Shown here piece after piece: positions 48,007 through 57,190 of a stretch of 64,000 nucleotides of DNA; the stretch's first letter is position 1, and every line of letters begins with the position of its first letter. The position numbers were made by a program, and so were the translations under genes. The notes beneath the pieces were generated by a model. The model was not told the origin of the DNA and searched no databases. It worked only from the letters and a program-made list of their open reading frames with translations. Source of the stretch: Lachnospiraceae bacterium AM48-27BH (GTDB lineage: Bacteria > Bacillota > Clostridia > Lachnospirales > Lachnospiraceae); the NCBI GenBank assembly GCA_003478355.1, contig QUFC01000013.1:24689-88688 (forward strand), in the 5' to 3' direction.

Positions 48007-48155
48007 AGAATGTGACAAGGCACATTCTTTTTTAATTTCATAGGAAAGTTCGTCCTATGAAATTAAAAACGCTCCGCGAGGATCGCACTGCGGCGGAAAG
48101 GAAGAGTGCCGCTGTCGCGACCCGCCGCAGGCGGAGAATCCTGCGAGCAGGATTC
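48007..48155 (+). repeat. Second hairpin-repeat family, copy 2 (long form)
   Basis: A string of hairpins: GAATGTG/CACATTC (48007-48013/48021-48027) with six T, then a perfect 14-bp stem TTAATTTCATAGGA/TCCTATGAAATTAA (48032-48045/48053-48066) with loop AAGTTCG. A GCTCCGC/GCGGCGG region, CCGC/GCGG, and the palindrome GAATCCTGC-GA-GCAGGATTC (48136-48155) follow. The CATAGGA hairpin and CTCCGC-GGATC-CACT-CGGCGGA series match the copy at 8549-8610. It lies between the nitroreductase terminator and the convergent asnA stop. Confidence 0.7.
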
Positions 48156-48164
48156 TATTTTAAA

Positions 48165-49172
48165 TTACAGCAGAATGATCTTATGCTCCTTACATACCCG
48201 TTTCATCTCTTCCGGCCAGATACTTGCCTGTACCTCTCCGATGTGGGCGCGGTCTAACAGCAGCATGCAAAGACGGGACTGGCCGATACCGCCACCGATG
48301 GTATATGGAAGCTCTTTGTTCAGAAGCATCTTATGGTAAGGCAGTTCCCGGCGCTCTTCACATCCGGCTTTCTTTAACTGCTCTGCCAGAGAGTCCTCAT
48401 CAACGCGGATACCCATGCTGGAAATCTCCAGGGCACAGTTTAAGGTGTCAAACCAGAACAGGATATCACCGTTTAATTTCCAGTCATCGTAGTCTGGAGC
48501 TCTGCCGTCATGTGGTTCGCCGCTGGCTAATTTATCACCGATCTGCATTAAGAAGACACAACCGTGTTCTTTGGTGATTTTGTTTTCCCGCTCCTTTGGG
48601 GTACAATCCGGATACATGTCCTCCAATTCCTGGGAGGTGATAAAGAAAATATCATCTGGCAGGCGTTTTACTGCCTGTGGGTACTTATACCATACTTCAT
48701 GTTCCATATGTTTGATGATCTTGAAAATCGTGCGGACGGTGTCTTTTAGGGTTTCAACAGTTCTCTGCTCCTTGGTGATGACTTTCTCCCAGTCCCACTG
48801 ATCCACGTAACAGGAATGAAGGTTATCTAATTCTTCATCGCGGCGGATAGCGTTCATGTTTGTGTAAAGTCCTTCCCCTGGCTGGAAGCCGTACTGGTGA
48901 AGCGCCATACGTTTCCATTTGGCAAGAGAGTGGACAACTTCGATGGTCTCGCCAGGGATGGCAGCCATGTCAAAAGAAACCGGGCGTTCGACACCATTTA
49001 AGTTATCATTTAATCCGCTGCTTTTTTCTACGAAAAGAGGGGCGGAAATCCGCTCCAGGTTCATTTCCTTTCCGAATTCCTTCTGGAAGGTATCACGGAT
49101 GTATTTGATCGCCTCCTGGGTCTGACGGACACCCAGGCGAGGATCATAGTTCTCTGGTAAAATAAGATTCAT
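48165..49172 (-). CDS. asnA: Aspartate--ammonia ligase (asparagine synthetase A)
   Basis: AsnA makes asparagine from aspartate, ammonia and ATP. The 335-residue protein has the class II aaRS-like fold, with [27 protein letters not shown] near the N-terminus, [12 protein letters not shown] and [12 protein letters not shown] at the C-terminus, all diagnostic of AsnA. The ATG at 49172 has AGGAGG seven bases upstream. The 160-bp divergent region upstream is too short for a T-box leader, and none is seen. Confidence 0.96.
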   Translation of the reverse strand: MNLILPENYDPRLGVRQTQEAIKYIRDTFQKEFGKEMNLERISAPLFVEKSSGLNDNLNGVERPVSFDMAAIPGETIEVVHSLAKWKRMALHQYGFQPGEGLYTNMNAIRRDEELDNLHSCYVDQWDWEKVITKEQRTVETLKDTVRTIFKIIKHMEHEVWYKYPQAVKRLPDDIFFITSQELEDMYPDCTPKERENKITKEHGCVFLMQIGDKLASGEPHDGRAPDYDDWKLNGDILFWFDTLNCALEISSMGIRVDEDSLAEQLKKAGCEERRELPYHKMLLNKELPYTIGGGIGQSRLCMLLLDRAHIGEVQASIWPEEMKRVCKEHKIILL

Positions 49173-49256
49173 AGGTAAAACCTCCTATATATACTGGTTT
49201 GTGTTGGTAATTCTGTTACAGTCCATGCAGCGCACGAACTGCAATGTAATTCTTTC

Positions 49257-49285
49257 TTTACACAACGAATCAGAACCATTATAAT
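49257..49285 (+). promoter_or_regulatory. Promoter of the cytidylate-kinase-like gene
   Basis: TTTACA at 49257-49262 and TATAAT at 49280-49285 are 17 bp apart, 49 bp before the start codon. Confidence 0.8.
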
Positions 49286-49334
49286 AGATATAGAAAAAAA
49301 ATACAAACAGAACCTGAAAAGGAGGCTGATTTTT

Positions 49335-49973
49335 ATGTTAAAAAAGAATGTAGTGATCACCATTGACCGTCTGTATGGAAGTGGCGGACGTATCATGGGA
49401 CAACGTTTATCGGAAGAACTGGGAATTCCTTATTATAATGAAGAGATCTTAAAGATGGCATCGGAGGAAAGTGCTGTTGGAGAGCAGCTATTCCGTCTGA
49501 ATGATGAAAAAGCAGGTAATAACTTGTTTTTCCGTGCCATTGGCGGTTTAAAGAGCAGTCTGGATGAGCCATCTCTGGATGACGATATCACCTCCCCGGA
49601 GAATCTGTTCCGTTTCCAGGCGAAAGCAATCCGGCAGGTAGCTGCGAGCCAGTCCTGTATCATCATGGGCCGCTGTGCCGATTTTGTTCTGGATGCTGCA
49701 AATCAGGAAAATCTGGTAAAATTATTTGTTTACTGCGATTTAAGCTCCTGCATCCGCCGAGTGGAAGAGGTTGATAAGGTTGATGCAAGGGAAGCCCTGC
49801 GCCGGGTGAACCGGATCAGCAAAGAACGTCGGGATTATTATAAGTATTATACCGGAAAAGAATGGGAAGACATGGCGAATTATGATTTGCCGATCAATAC
49901 TTCCGCCCTTACGGTCGATGAGGCTATGGAGCTGGTAAAGAAGTATCTGCAGTTAAAAGGATATCTGGACTAG
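49335..49973 (+). CDS. Cytidylate kinase-like family protein
   Basis: This 212-residue P-loop protein begins KKNVVITIDRLYGSGGRIMG, where YGSGG replaces the usual kinase P-loop, as in the cytidylate-kinase-like family (Cytidylate_kin2). IIMGRCADF and the RRVNRISKERRDYYKYYTG lid region also match. It is not the canonical Cmk, and the phosphate acceptor is unknown. The ATG follows AGGAGG. The NlpC/P60 gene starts 35 bp downstream and may be cotranscribed. Confidence 0.85.
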   Translation: MLKKNVVITIDRLYGSGGRIMGQRLSEELGIPYYNEEILKMASEESAVGEQLFRLNDEKAGNNLFFRAIGGLKSSLDEPSLDDDITSPENLFRFQAKAIRQVAASQSCIIMGRCADFVLDAANQENLVKLFVYCDLSSCIRRVEEVDKVDAREALRRVNRISKERRDYYKYYTGKEWEDMANYDLPINTSALTVDEAMELVKKYLQLKGYLD

Positions 49974-50007
49974 CAGATGACTGGTTCCTGATAGATGGGA
50001 GTTTTTG

Positions 50008-51659
50008 ATGTTTAACAAGAAAGATTATATGTCGTCCTTAAATAAGGCGAGAAGAAAACGAAACCAGAACCCGTATGTTACCTATCTGTTTTATGGTCTG
50101 GCAGGAATTGCCGCAGTGATGGTCCTGGTCGCGGTGGTGGTATTTGCCAGGAAGCAGGCAACCGCTTTTTCAGAGTGGAGAACAGAACGGGCGCAGCAGC
50201 AGGCGGAAGCGGATGCCGCTGCACAGGCGTTAGAAGAGCTGGAGTCCCAGAAGGAATCGGAATCGGCTGCAGAGGCTGAAGCTGCAAGGCAGATCTGGCT
50301 GAAAAGCAGGCAGTGGTGGATGCTTATGGCAATATCGGCATCGTCCATGTGTCGGGCTACCTGAATGTACGGAAAACGCCGGAATCTGGTGGCGATATTA
50401 TTGGTAAGATGCAGGAGAATTCCGTCTGTACGATCTTAGATGAACAGGACGGGTGGTATCACATCCAGTCAGGTGAAGTAGAGGGCTATATTTCCAGTGA
50501 ATATGTCCTTTCTGGTGATGAAGCAAAAACAGAGGCATTGGAACAGGTGAGCCTTCGTGCTGTGATCACGGCAGATAGCTTAAATATCCGTACATCTCCG
50601 GAGATTAAGGATGATAATGTGGTCGGCCAGGCGCTGGAGGGTGAACGGTATCAGGTGATCGGTCAGGGAGATGGATGGATTCAGATTTCTTCCGGTTATA
50701 TTTCTGCTGATTATGCAGAGGTGAAGCTTTCACTGAATGAAGCCGTGAAGATGGATCTGAGAGCCATGGCCATTAACCGTTATGACCATCTGGTGATCTC
50801 CAAGGTGACCAATTATCTGAATGTCCGCAGTTCACCAGCGGATGAAGGAGACAAGAATATCATTGGCAAGATGCCAAGTAAGGCAGCAGGAGATATTTTA
50901 GAGACTTTAGATGGCTGGTATAAGATCCGTTCTGGTTCTATTACAGGATACATCACTTCTGATCCACAGTATACGGCCACAGGTCAGGAAGCTATTGATC
51001 TTGCGACCCAGGCTGCGTCTCTGATGGCGATCGTAAGGACGGACCGGTTAAATGTCCGGATGGAGCCTAATACCGATTCCAAGATCTGGACCCAGATATC
51101 CAAAGAGGAACGGTACCCGGTGGAAAAGCAGCTGGATGGCTGGGTCCAGATCGATCTGGACACCGGTGATAGTGGAAATGGAGAAGAGAATGACGGGGCC
51201 TACATCTCTACCCGTGATAATAATGTAGATGTCCAGTATGCCCTGACAGAAGCAATCAAGTTTTCACCGATGGAGGAAACTGTAAACCAGCAGGCGTCCC
51301 TGCGAAGCAAGATCGTCAATTATGCGCTGAAATTTGTCGGTAACCCATATGTATGGGGCGGAACCAGTCTGACGAATGGAGCAGATTGCTCCGGCTTTAC
51401 CCAGTCGGTTCTCCGGAATTTTGGTATTAGTGTTCCGAGAGTATCCAGAGAACAGGCGAATACAGGAAAGGGGATCAAATCCAGTGATATGCGTCCAGGT
51501 GATCTGATTTTCTATACCAATAGCAAAGGAACCATTAACCATGTTGCCATGTACATCGGCAACGGACAGATCGTTCATGCGGCCAGCCGCAGAAGCGGTA
51601 TTAAGATCTCTACCTGGAATTACCGTACTCCGGCAAAGATCCGTAATGTAATTGATTGA
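50008..51659 (+). CDS. SH3b-repeat NlpC/P60 cell-wall hydrolase (frameshifted near 50300)
   Basis: Reconstructed as about 550 residues. The start is ATG 50008 after GGGAG; a TTG three bases earlier is not needed. A basic N-terminus, one membrane segment (about 22-46) and an Ala/Glu/Gln coiled-coil stretch come first. The frame breaks at 50297-50302 (ATCTGGCTG), where one G seems lost; the next frame goes on as AEKQAVVDAYGNIGIVHVSG. Four SH3b domains follow, each with an LNVR-type strand (GYLNVRKTP, DSLNIRTSP, NYLNVRSSP, DRLNVRMEP). The NlpC/P60 domain has Cys461 (NGADCSGFTQ) and the His of INHVAMYIG. It cleaves peptidoglycan stem peptides outside the membrane. Confidence 0.88.
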
Positions 51660-51666
51660 CAAAACA

Positions 51667-51698
51667 GAAAGCACTGGTGCTGTGATGCCGGTGCTTTC
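51667..51698 (+). terminator. Hairpin after the NlpC/P60 gene
   Basis: GAAAGCACTGG at 51667-51677 pairs with CCGGTGCTTTC at 51688-51698 (one G-T). There is no clean T-run, so termination may be partial. Confidence 0.5.
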
Positions 51699-51723
51699 AA
51701 AATATAAAAAGGAGAAGAAAACG

Positions 51724-53078
51724 ATGGATTATCTAGTTCGAGATTATGGGGCTGTGGGGGATGGCCAGACGAATGATGCAGCAGCAATCCAGAAAGCCAT
51801 TGATGCATGCTTTCAGGCAGGGGGAGGCCGTGTGATCCTGGAGAACGGCAGGACCTATTATTCCAGCTCTATTATTTTAAAAGCTCATACGGAGCTGCAT
51901 CTGGAGCGTGGGGCTGTGTTAAAAGCCCATCAGGATATTGATACTTATTTTCATCCGAATGCAGGACAGAGAGATGACGGGGTAGACCGTGTGGGTACAC
52001 CGGTTACATTAAAGCCATCTTATGCGTTTATCTATGCCAAAGACGCGGACGATATTGCCATTTCCGGTCCCGGCGTGGTAGATGGCAATGCGTATGCTTT
52101 TGTAAAGCAGGTCAGCCCTTACTATGTAACTGGAGATTTTTATCCGAGACCAACGCTGATCTACGTGGAACACTGCGACCATATTTCTTTTACAGAAGTG
52201 ACACTTCGCAATGCACCGTTCTGGACACTGCATCCGGCTGGCTGTGACGATGTGCTGATCTCAGGTATCCATATCTTAAATGACTTAAATGTGGCCAATT
52301 CTGACGGTATTGATCCGGATCATTCGACGAATGTGCGGATCATTGGCTGTCATATTACCTGTGCGGATGACTGTATCTGTTTAAAGAGTTCCTCTGGTAA
52401 TATGGAATATGGTCCGACGAAGAATGTGTTAGTCAGTGGCTGTACACTGATATCCACATCAGCTGCCATTAAGATTGGAACAGAAGGAACTGGGAATTTT
52501 GAGAACCTGATCGTAAACAACTGTATCATCAGCGATTCCAACCGTGGTATTTCCATTCAGATCCGGGATGGCGGATCTGTGAAAATGCGTCATTCTCGGA
52601 TATTATCATCGAGACCAGGAGATTTGCAGACTGTTGGTGGGGCTGTGGGGAGCCGATCACCATCTCCACCCATGACCGGGATGAACAGACAAAATCCGGT
52701 CACATTTCCAACATCCGTTTCCGCAATATTACCTGCGATTCAGAAAATGGCGTGTTCTTGTCCGGCAGTGACGGCAACCATATCGAGGATGTCTTATTTG
52801 AGAATGTGACCGTGACGCTCCGCAATAAGAGCAAGTGGCCGAAAGGCAGGTATGATCTGAGACCTGGTTACGGACAGAAGATCGAGGAGATCCCTTCTGC
52901 CGGTTTTTATATGCGCCGGGCCGATGGTGTTACCTTGAGAAACTGTAAGACCCGTTTTGCAGATGCCCTGGAAGAGTTCGGGCAGGCTCTTTACGCAGAG
53001 GACTGTGCGAATTTGGAAATGGAAGGATTTAAAGGAAAGGCAGCCAGAGATGGTCTGAAGGATATCGAGATCCGATAA
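51724..53078 (+). CDS. Glycoside hydrolase family 28 (polygalacturonase-like) 2 (frameshifted near 52584)
   Basis: Repair of one base gives 451 residues. The N-terminus DYLVRDYGAVGDGQTNDAAA is the usual GH28 start. The catalytic Asp residues lie in NSDGIDPDHS and CADDCICLKSS, and AAIKIGTEGTG takes the place of the GHG region. The frame is lost at 52582-52585 (GTGAAAATGCG), where one A of a five-A run seems missing; the other frame continues as NASFSDIIIETRRFADCWWG and ends at 53078. There is no signal peptide. ATG 51724 follows AAGGAG. With the first GH28 it suggests cytoplasmic breakdown of pectic oligosaccharides. Confidence 0.88.
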
Positions 53079-53215
53079 TATGGTTAGGAGATAGCGCTAT
53101 TACAGCTTGTACAACGTATGAGAGACATCACTCAGTCTGTTGTTGAGAAAATGTACAAAGAATTGGGGTAAAAGCATCAGAAATAGAAAAACACTAGAGA
53201 TTCGGAGGCAATCAA

Positions 53216-53971
53216 ATGTTAAATCAGTTCTCAAGAACGGAACTTTTATTTGGAAAAGAAGCGATGGAGAAACTGGCCGGAGCGCGGGTTGCGGTCTTTG
53301 GAATCGGCGGGGTTGGAGGTTATGTCTGCGAAGCATTGGTCCGCAGCGGCATCCAGAAATTTGATCTGGTAGACGACGATAAAGTCTGTTTAACCAACTT
53401 AAACCGCCAGATCATTGCCACCAGAAAGACGGTTGGTCAATACAAGGTGGATGTGATGCGTGACCGGATACTGGAGATCAATCCAGATGCAGAGGTTATG
53501 ATCCACAAGTGCTTTTTCCTTCCGGACAATGCCGATGAGTTCCCATTTGCCGACTACGATTATGTGGTAGATGCGGTGGATACCGTGACAGCCAAGATCT
53601 CCCTGGTTATGAAATGTCAGGAGATGGGCATTCCGATCATCAGCGCCATGGGAGCCGGTAATAAATTAGACCCGACCCAGTTCCGGGTGGCCGATATTTA
53701 CAAAACCCGTGTCTGTCCATTGGCCAGAGTCATGCGCCGGGAATTAAAAAAACGTGGCGTAAAGAAATTAAAAGTGGTCTATTCCGAAGAACAGCCGACA
53801 AGACCAATTGAGGACATGTCCATCGGCTGCCGCAGTCATTGTATCTGTCCACCAGGTGCCGCCCATAAATGTACAGAACGCCGTGACATTCCAGGCAGTA
53901 CCGCATTTGTACCATCGGTAGCAGGACTGATCATCGCCGGTGAAGTGATCAAAGATTTGGTAGCTAAATAG
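53216..53971 (+). CDS. tcdA: tRNA threonylcarbamoyladenosine dehydratase (TcdA/CsdL)
   Basis: TcdA is an E1-like enzyme that cyclises t6A37 of tRNA to ct6A with ATP. The 251-residue protein has the Rossmann ATP site GIGGVGGYVCEALVRSG, the DDDKVCLTNLNRQ segment and VVDAVDTVTAK. The family-specific IGCRSHCICPPGAAHKC and IPGSTAFVPSVAGLI are near the C-terminus. The ATG at 53216 follows GGAGG by seven bases. It is a lone gene between GH28 and a long hairpin that separates it from the convergent nuclease gene. Confidence 0.93.
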   Translation: MLNQFSRTELLFGKEAMEKLAGARVAVFGIGGVGGYVCEALVRSGIQKFDLVDDDKVCLTNLNRQIIATRKTVGQYKVDVMRDRILEINPDAEVMIHKCFFLPDNADEFPFADYDYVVDAVDTVTAKISLVMKCQEMGIPIISAMGAGNKLDPTQFRVADIYKTRVCPLARVMRRELKKRGVKKLKVVYSEEQPTRPIEDMSIGCRSHCICPPGAAHKCTERRDIPGSTAFVPSVAGLIIAGEVIKDLVAK

Positions 53972-53984
53972 TAGAAATATAGTA

Positions 53985-54063
53985 GAAATCCCGTAACGAT
54001 CCAGCCCATGTTTTTCGGTCAGCGCAGCAGGTGCGCTGACCTGTTGGAGCGTTACGGAATTTC
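53985..54063. repeat. Dispersed structured element, short form D (79 nt) between convergent genes
   Basis: Nested stems GAAAT / ATTTC, CCGTAACG (53991-53998) / CGTTACGG (54050-54057) and TCCA / TGGA enclose a perfect 10-bp stem GGTCAGCGCA (54017-54026) / TGCGCTGACC (54032-54041). The outer arms and inner stem resemble the GTAACGATTCAG and GGTC-GCGCA parts of the 133-nt elements, but the second hairpin is missing. It is placed to serve as a bidirectional terminator for tcdA and the yprB-like gene. Confidence 0.75.
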
Positions 54064-54098
54064 TAATACTGTAGGTTCAAGCGAGTTATTACTATTTT

Positions 54099-55160
54099 TT
54101 ATTTTGCAAAAGCAATCTTTTTGATGTACTTTTCAAGGAATCCTGGACATTCAAAAATTCCTGCTGTATATTCACCAAACAGAAGCTTCCCATGGTATTC
54201 TTCTTGAAACATCGGCTTGTCCCAGATATCAGCCAGTGGAAAAAAGGAGCCCTCTTTCTTTGTAAAACAGGTTTTTGCCGTTGCCTTTTTCCGTGCGGAT
54301 TTCTCCACAAATTCTCCGATACTTTTATGTACTGCCGTATCCTCATAAATCAGATAATAATAATCTTTATAATTTTCATAAAAATGTTTTAAAACTCCAC
54401 GATACAATGGAATCTCAAGCACGGCCTTCTGTCCATCTGCCGAAAAACTTCCAAGCTCCGTCCGACAGGCACAGGAAACTGGCAGAAAAACCGGATTTTC
54501 CAGTTGTAAAATCACACGATCATCCAAAACAGTTTCATTTTTTAAAAGAAAAGGGTGTTCAAAAAAGTCCGGATAGTTTAAAATAGGTAAAATCAGCGGC
54601 ATCCCCTCCAGATCTTCCCGGTTATGGAGCATCAGCATATCGTACAGCTCATCCTCATGGGTCTGAAGATAGATTTTATAAACATCGATCAGCTGACCGC
54701 CATGATACTGATCTTCCCGATAGATTCCAAGGAAACGTTCAATGGATTTCTGCTTTAATTGCTCTAATTTCAGCAGACTGCGGAAGGGCTTGATCTTTTT
54801 ATAAATATCAATACTGGAGATGCCGGAAAAATCATAAGGCAGCTTAAATGCCTTGCACCGCTTCAACAGGTACGGAATATCAAAACCGTCTCCGTTAAAA
54901 TGAACCACGGTTTTGAATTGCTCAAGAAAATGGAAAAAGGAATGCAGGATCTCTGCTTCAGAATCAGCGGTATCTGCAAACCACTGGATCAGATGCCAGG
55001 TGCCTTTCTGGAAATAGGTGCATCCGATCAAATATAAATGGGTGTAATCACCGGAAAATCCGGTGGTCTCAATATCGAAAAATAATAAATCCTCCAGACG
55101 GCCAAGACGCTCAAGGGGATAGGTATCTGGAAGTGTGATCGTTTTCTGAATGGTTATCAT
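54099..55160 (-). CDS. YprB-like ribonuclease H-fold (DEDD) exonuclease domain protein
   Basis: This 353-residue protein of the YprB family has an N-terminal RNase H-like DEDD exonuclease domain. DIETTGFSGDYTHLYLIGC carries the first Asp-Glu pair, HFNGDGFDIPYL another Asp, and HNREDLEGM the last. The C-terminal third is family-specific with no clear motif. It is likely to trim or degrade DNA or RNA. It is divergent from ruvAB, with its own promoter at 55195-55223 and a candidate SOS box between the two. The ATG at 55160 follows AGGAGG. Confidence 0.87.
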   Translation of the reverse strand: MITIQKTITLPDTYPLERLGRLEDLLFFDIETTGFSGDYTHLYLIGCTYFQKGTWHLIQWFADTADSEAEILHSFFHFLEQFKTVVHFNGDGFDIPYLLKRCKAFKLPYDFSGISSIDIYKKIKPFRSLLKLEQLKQKSIERFLGIYREDQYHGGQLIDVYKIYLQTHEDELYDMLMLHNREDLEGMPLILPILNYPDFFEHPFLLKNETVLDDRVILQLENPVFLPVSCACRTELGSFSADGQKAVLEIPLYRGVLKHFYENYKDYYYLIYEDTAVHKSIGEFVEKSARKKATAKTCFTKKEGSFFPLADIWDKPMFQEEYHGKLLFGEYTAGIFECPGFLEKYIKKIAFAK

Positions 55161-55194
55161 AAAACCTCCTGTAGTTCGCTCAATGATCAGTTAT

Positions 55195-55223
55195 ATTATA
55201 CCGAAAGCGGAAACAGAAGTCAA
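55195..55223 (-). promoter_or_regulatory. Promoter of the yprB-like gene
   Basis: On the minus strand TTGACT (55223-55218) and TATAAT (55200-55195) are 17 bp apart, 35 bp before the start codon. Confidence 0.85.
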
Positions 55224-55282
55224 AGTTACGGTACATGAGTGACAGGCATTTTCTGAATTGTAAACAAGTCAAACACAAAACA

Positions 55283-55294
55283 GAATGTATGTTC
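55283..55294. promoter_or_regulatory. Candidate LexA (SOS) box in the yprB-ruvA divergent region
   Basis: GAATGTATGTTC differs from the Firmicute SOS core GAAC-N4-GTTC at one position; on the other strand it reads CGAACATACATTC. It is 12 bp upstream of the ruvA -35 and 60 bp from the yprB-like -35. ruvAB is an SOS operon in Bacillus, which supports the reading. Confidence 0.6.
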
Positions 55295-55305
55295 GATTTT
55301 TGCTC

Positions 55306-55335
55306 TTGCAAAAGAGTATCGGAGTATGGTAGAAT
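55306..55335 (+). promoter_or_regulatory. Candidate promoter of the ruvAB operon
   Basis: TTGCAA at 55306-55311 and TAGAAT at 55330-55335 are 18 bp apart. It would give a leader of about 145 nt that includes the structured element at 55421-55475. Together with the SOS box and that element it accounts for the non-coding stretch 55161-55488. Confidence 0.5.
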
Positions 55336-55420
55336 GAAACAAGGATTATAGGCATTTTGCGAATCTGTAAGATTTACATGTAAGAAAGCATGTATTGACA
55401 TATGAGAAAAATAGAAAGGA

Positions 55421-55475
55421 CATAACGACCCGGCAGGTCTGCGTATTTGCAGTGATGATCGATTGGAACGTTATG
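55421..55475 (+). repeat. Degenerate dispersed element E in the ruvA leader
   Basis: CATAACG at 55421-55427 pairs with CGTTATG at 55469-55475, with CCCGGCAGGTCTGCG inside. The order ATAACGA-CC-GC ... TTGGA-CGTTA parallels the short element at 53985-54063, so it appears to be a decayed family member. Its last base touches the ruvA ribosome site (GAAGGA), so folding could affect ruvA translation. Confidence 0.5.
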
Positions 55476-55488
55476 AAGGACCAGTTTG

Positions 55489-56106
55489 GTGATATCATAT
55501 ATACGGGGAATTTTAGCTGAAAAAGAAGAAGACCAGATCGTTGTGGAGGCTTCTTCCATTGGTTATGAGATCCACGTACCACTTTCTTTTTTGGAGGAGC
55601 TGCCTCCGGTGGGAGAAGAGGTGCGTATTTATACGTATTTGCAGGTAAAGGAGGACGCTCTGAACCTGTTTGGTTTCCGGAGCCGTCAGGATTTAAAGAT
55701 GTTTAAGCAGCTTTTGGGTGTTAATGGAATTGGTCCTAAGGGTGCATTGGGACTGTTGTCTGCCATGAGACCGGATGATTTAAGACTGGCTGTGATCTCT
55801 GGAGATGCCAAGGCAATCTCCAAGGCACCAGGTATCGGGCTAAAGACGGCCCAGCGATTGATCCTGGATCTGAAGGATAAGATTTCTGTGGAAGAGATCC
55901 TGATGACAGACCAGGAAGAGACAGGAACCACTCCGGTGCGGACAGGAGGTCTTCCGGACGCAGGAAAGGAAGCCGTGGACGCATTGACGGCGTTAGGCTA
56001 TTCTGCCATGGAAGCGACAAAGGCAGTGCGTCAGGTGGAGATCACCGGGCAAATGACAGCGGAGGATGTCCTGAAAGCGTCCTTACGTCATTTGTCATTC
56101 TTTTAA
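55489..56106 (+). CDS. ruvA: Holliday junction DNA helicase subunit RuvA
   Basis: RuvA binds Holliday junctions and loads RuvB for branch migration. The start is GTG at 55489, giving the canonical MISYIRG with GAAGGA eight bases upstream; the TTG codon just before is less likely. The product is 205 residues with the OB-fold (1-62), helix-hairpin-helix regions (LLGVNGIGPKGALGLL, KAPGIGLKTAQRLILDLKDK) and the C-terminal domain III that contacts RuvB (ALTALGYSAMEATKAV). It is the first gene of ruvA-ruvB. Confidence 0.96.
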   Translation: MISYIRGILAEKEEDQIVVEASSIGYEIHVPLSFLEELPPVGEEVRIYTYLQVKEDALNLFGFRSRQDLKMFKQLLGVNGIGPKGALGLLSAMRPDDLRLAVISGDAKAISKAPGIGLKTAQRLILDLKDKISVEEILMTDQEETGTTPVRTGGLPDAGKEAVDALTALGYSAMEATKAVRQVEITGQMTAEDVLKASLRHLSFF

Positions 56107-56167
56107 TAGGTATGGAAAAAACTATTTCGAGTAGATGTTTGTAAAAGTGCCGGGAAAGGCGGATCAT

Positions 56168-57163
56168 ATGGAACGAAGAATTATTACAACCGAGTTAATG
56201 GAAGAGGATCAGAAGAACGATTCCCATTTACGTCCGCAATATCTGGACGATTACATAGGACAGGAAAAGATCAAGTCTACATTGAAGATTTACATAGACG
56301 CAGCCAAATCCAGGGGCGAGAGCCTGGATCATGTGCTGTTTTACGGACCTCCAGGTCTTGGGAAAACCACCCTCTGCGGCATTATTGCCAATGAGATGGG
56401 GGTCAATATGAAGATCACCTCCGGTCCGGCCATTGAAAAGCCGGGAGAGATGGCGGCGATCCTGAACAATCTCCAGGAGGGCGATGTGCTTTTTGTGGAT
56501 GAGATCCACCGTTTAAACCGTCAGGTAGAGGAGGTACTTTACCCGGCTATGGAGGATTTTGCCATTGATATTATGCTGGGAAAGGATTCTGCGGCCCGGT
56601 CCATCCGATTGGATCTGCCGAAATTTACCCTGGTAGGAGCTACTACCCGTGTGGGACTTTTGACAGCTCCACTGCGGGATCGTTTTGGCGTGGTACAGAA
56701 ACTGGATTTCTATACGCCACAGGAACTGAAAGTGATCATTCAGCGTTCTGCCAAGGTTCTTGGTGTAAAGATTGAAGAAGAAGGTGCCATGGAACTGGCC
56801 AGAAGATCCAGGGGGACCCCGCGACTGGCCAACCGCCTGTTAAAACGCGTGAGGGATTTTGCCCAGGTGAAATATGACGGTGTGATCACCAGACAGGTAG
56901 CAGATTTTGCACTGGATATTTTAGATGTGGACCGTCTTGGTCTGGATAACAATGACCGGGCGATCTTGAATACCATTATCCAGAAGTTTTCCGGTGGCCC
57001 GGTAGGCCTGGATACGCTGGCAGCGGCGCTGGGAGAAGATTCTGGCACACTGGAAGATGTATACGAGCCATACCTTCTGATGAATGGTCTGATCAACCGC
57101 ACGCCAAGGGGAAGAACCGTTACGGAGGAGGCTTACCGGCATCTGGGGCTCAGCAGAGAATAA
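56168..57163 (+). CDS. ruvB: Holliday junction branch-migration ATPase RuvB
   Basis: RuvB is the hexameric AAA+ motor of branch migration. The 331-residue protein has Walker [11 protein letters not shown], Walker [10 protein letters not shown], sensor 1 LVGATTRVG and the C-terminal winged helix with [20 protein letters not shown]. The ATG at 56168 ([11 protein letters not shown]) follows AAAGGCGG; an in-frame start 33 bp upstream is unlikely. It lies 61 bp after ruvA and 27 bp before zapA, in one operon. Confidence 0.97.
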   Translation: MERRIITTELMEEDQKNDSHLRPQYLDDYIGQEKIKSTLKIYIDAAKSRGESLDHVLFYGPPGLGKTTLCGIIANEMGVNMKITSGPAIEKPGEMAAILNNLQEGDVLFVDEIHRLNRQVEEVLYPAMEDFAIDIMLGKDSAARSIRLDLPKFTLVGATTRVGLLTAPLRDRFGVVQKLDFYTPQELKVIIQRSAKVLGVKIEEEGAMELARRSRGTPRLANRLLKRVRDFAQVKYDGVITRQVADFALDILDVDRLGLDNNDRAILNTIIQKFSGGPVGLDTLAAALGEDSGTLEDVYEPYLLMNGLINRTPRGRTVTEEAYRHLGLSRE

Positions 57164-57190
57164 ATGGAAAGGACAGGAGAGTTTTGACCA

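Noticed and set aside
49173..49334. T-box leader upstream of asnA
   Set aside because: The gap to the divergent gene is only about 160 bp, and no T-box motif or antiterminator was seen.
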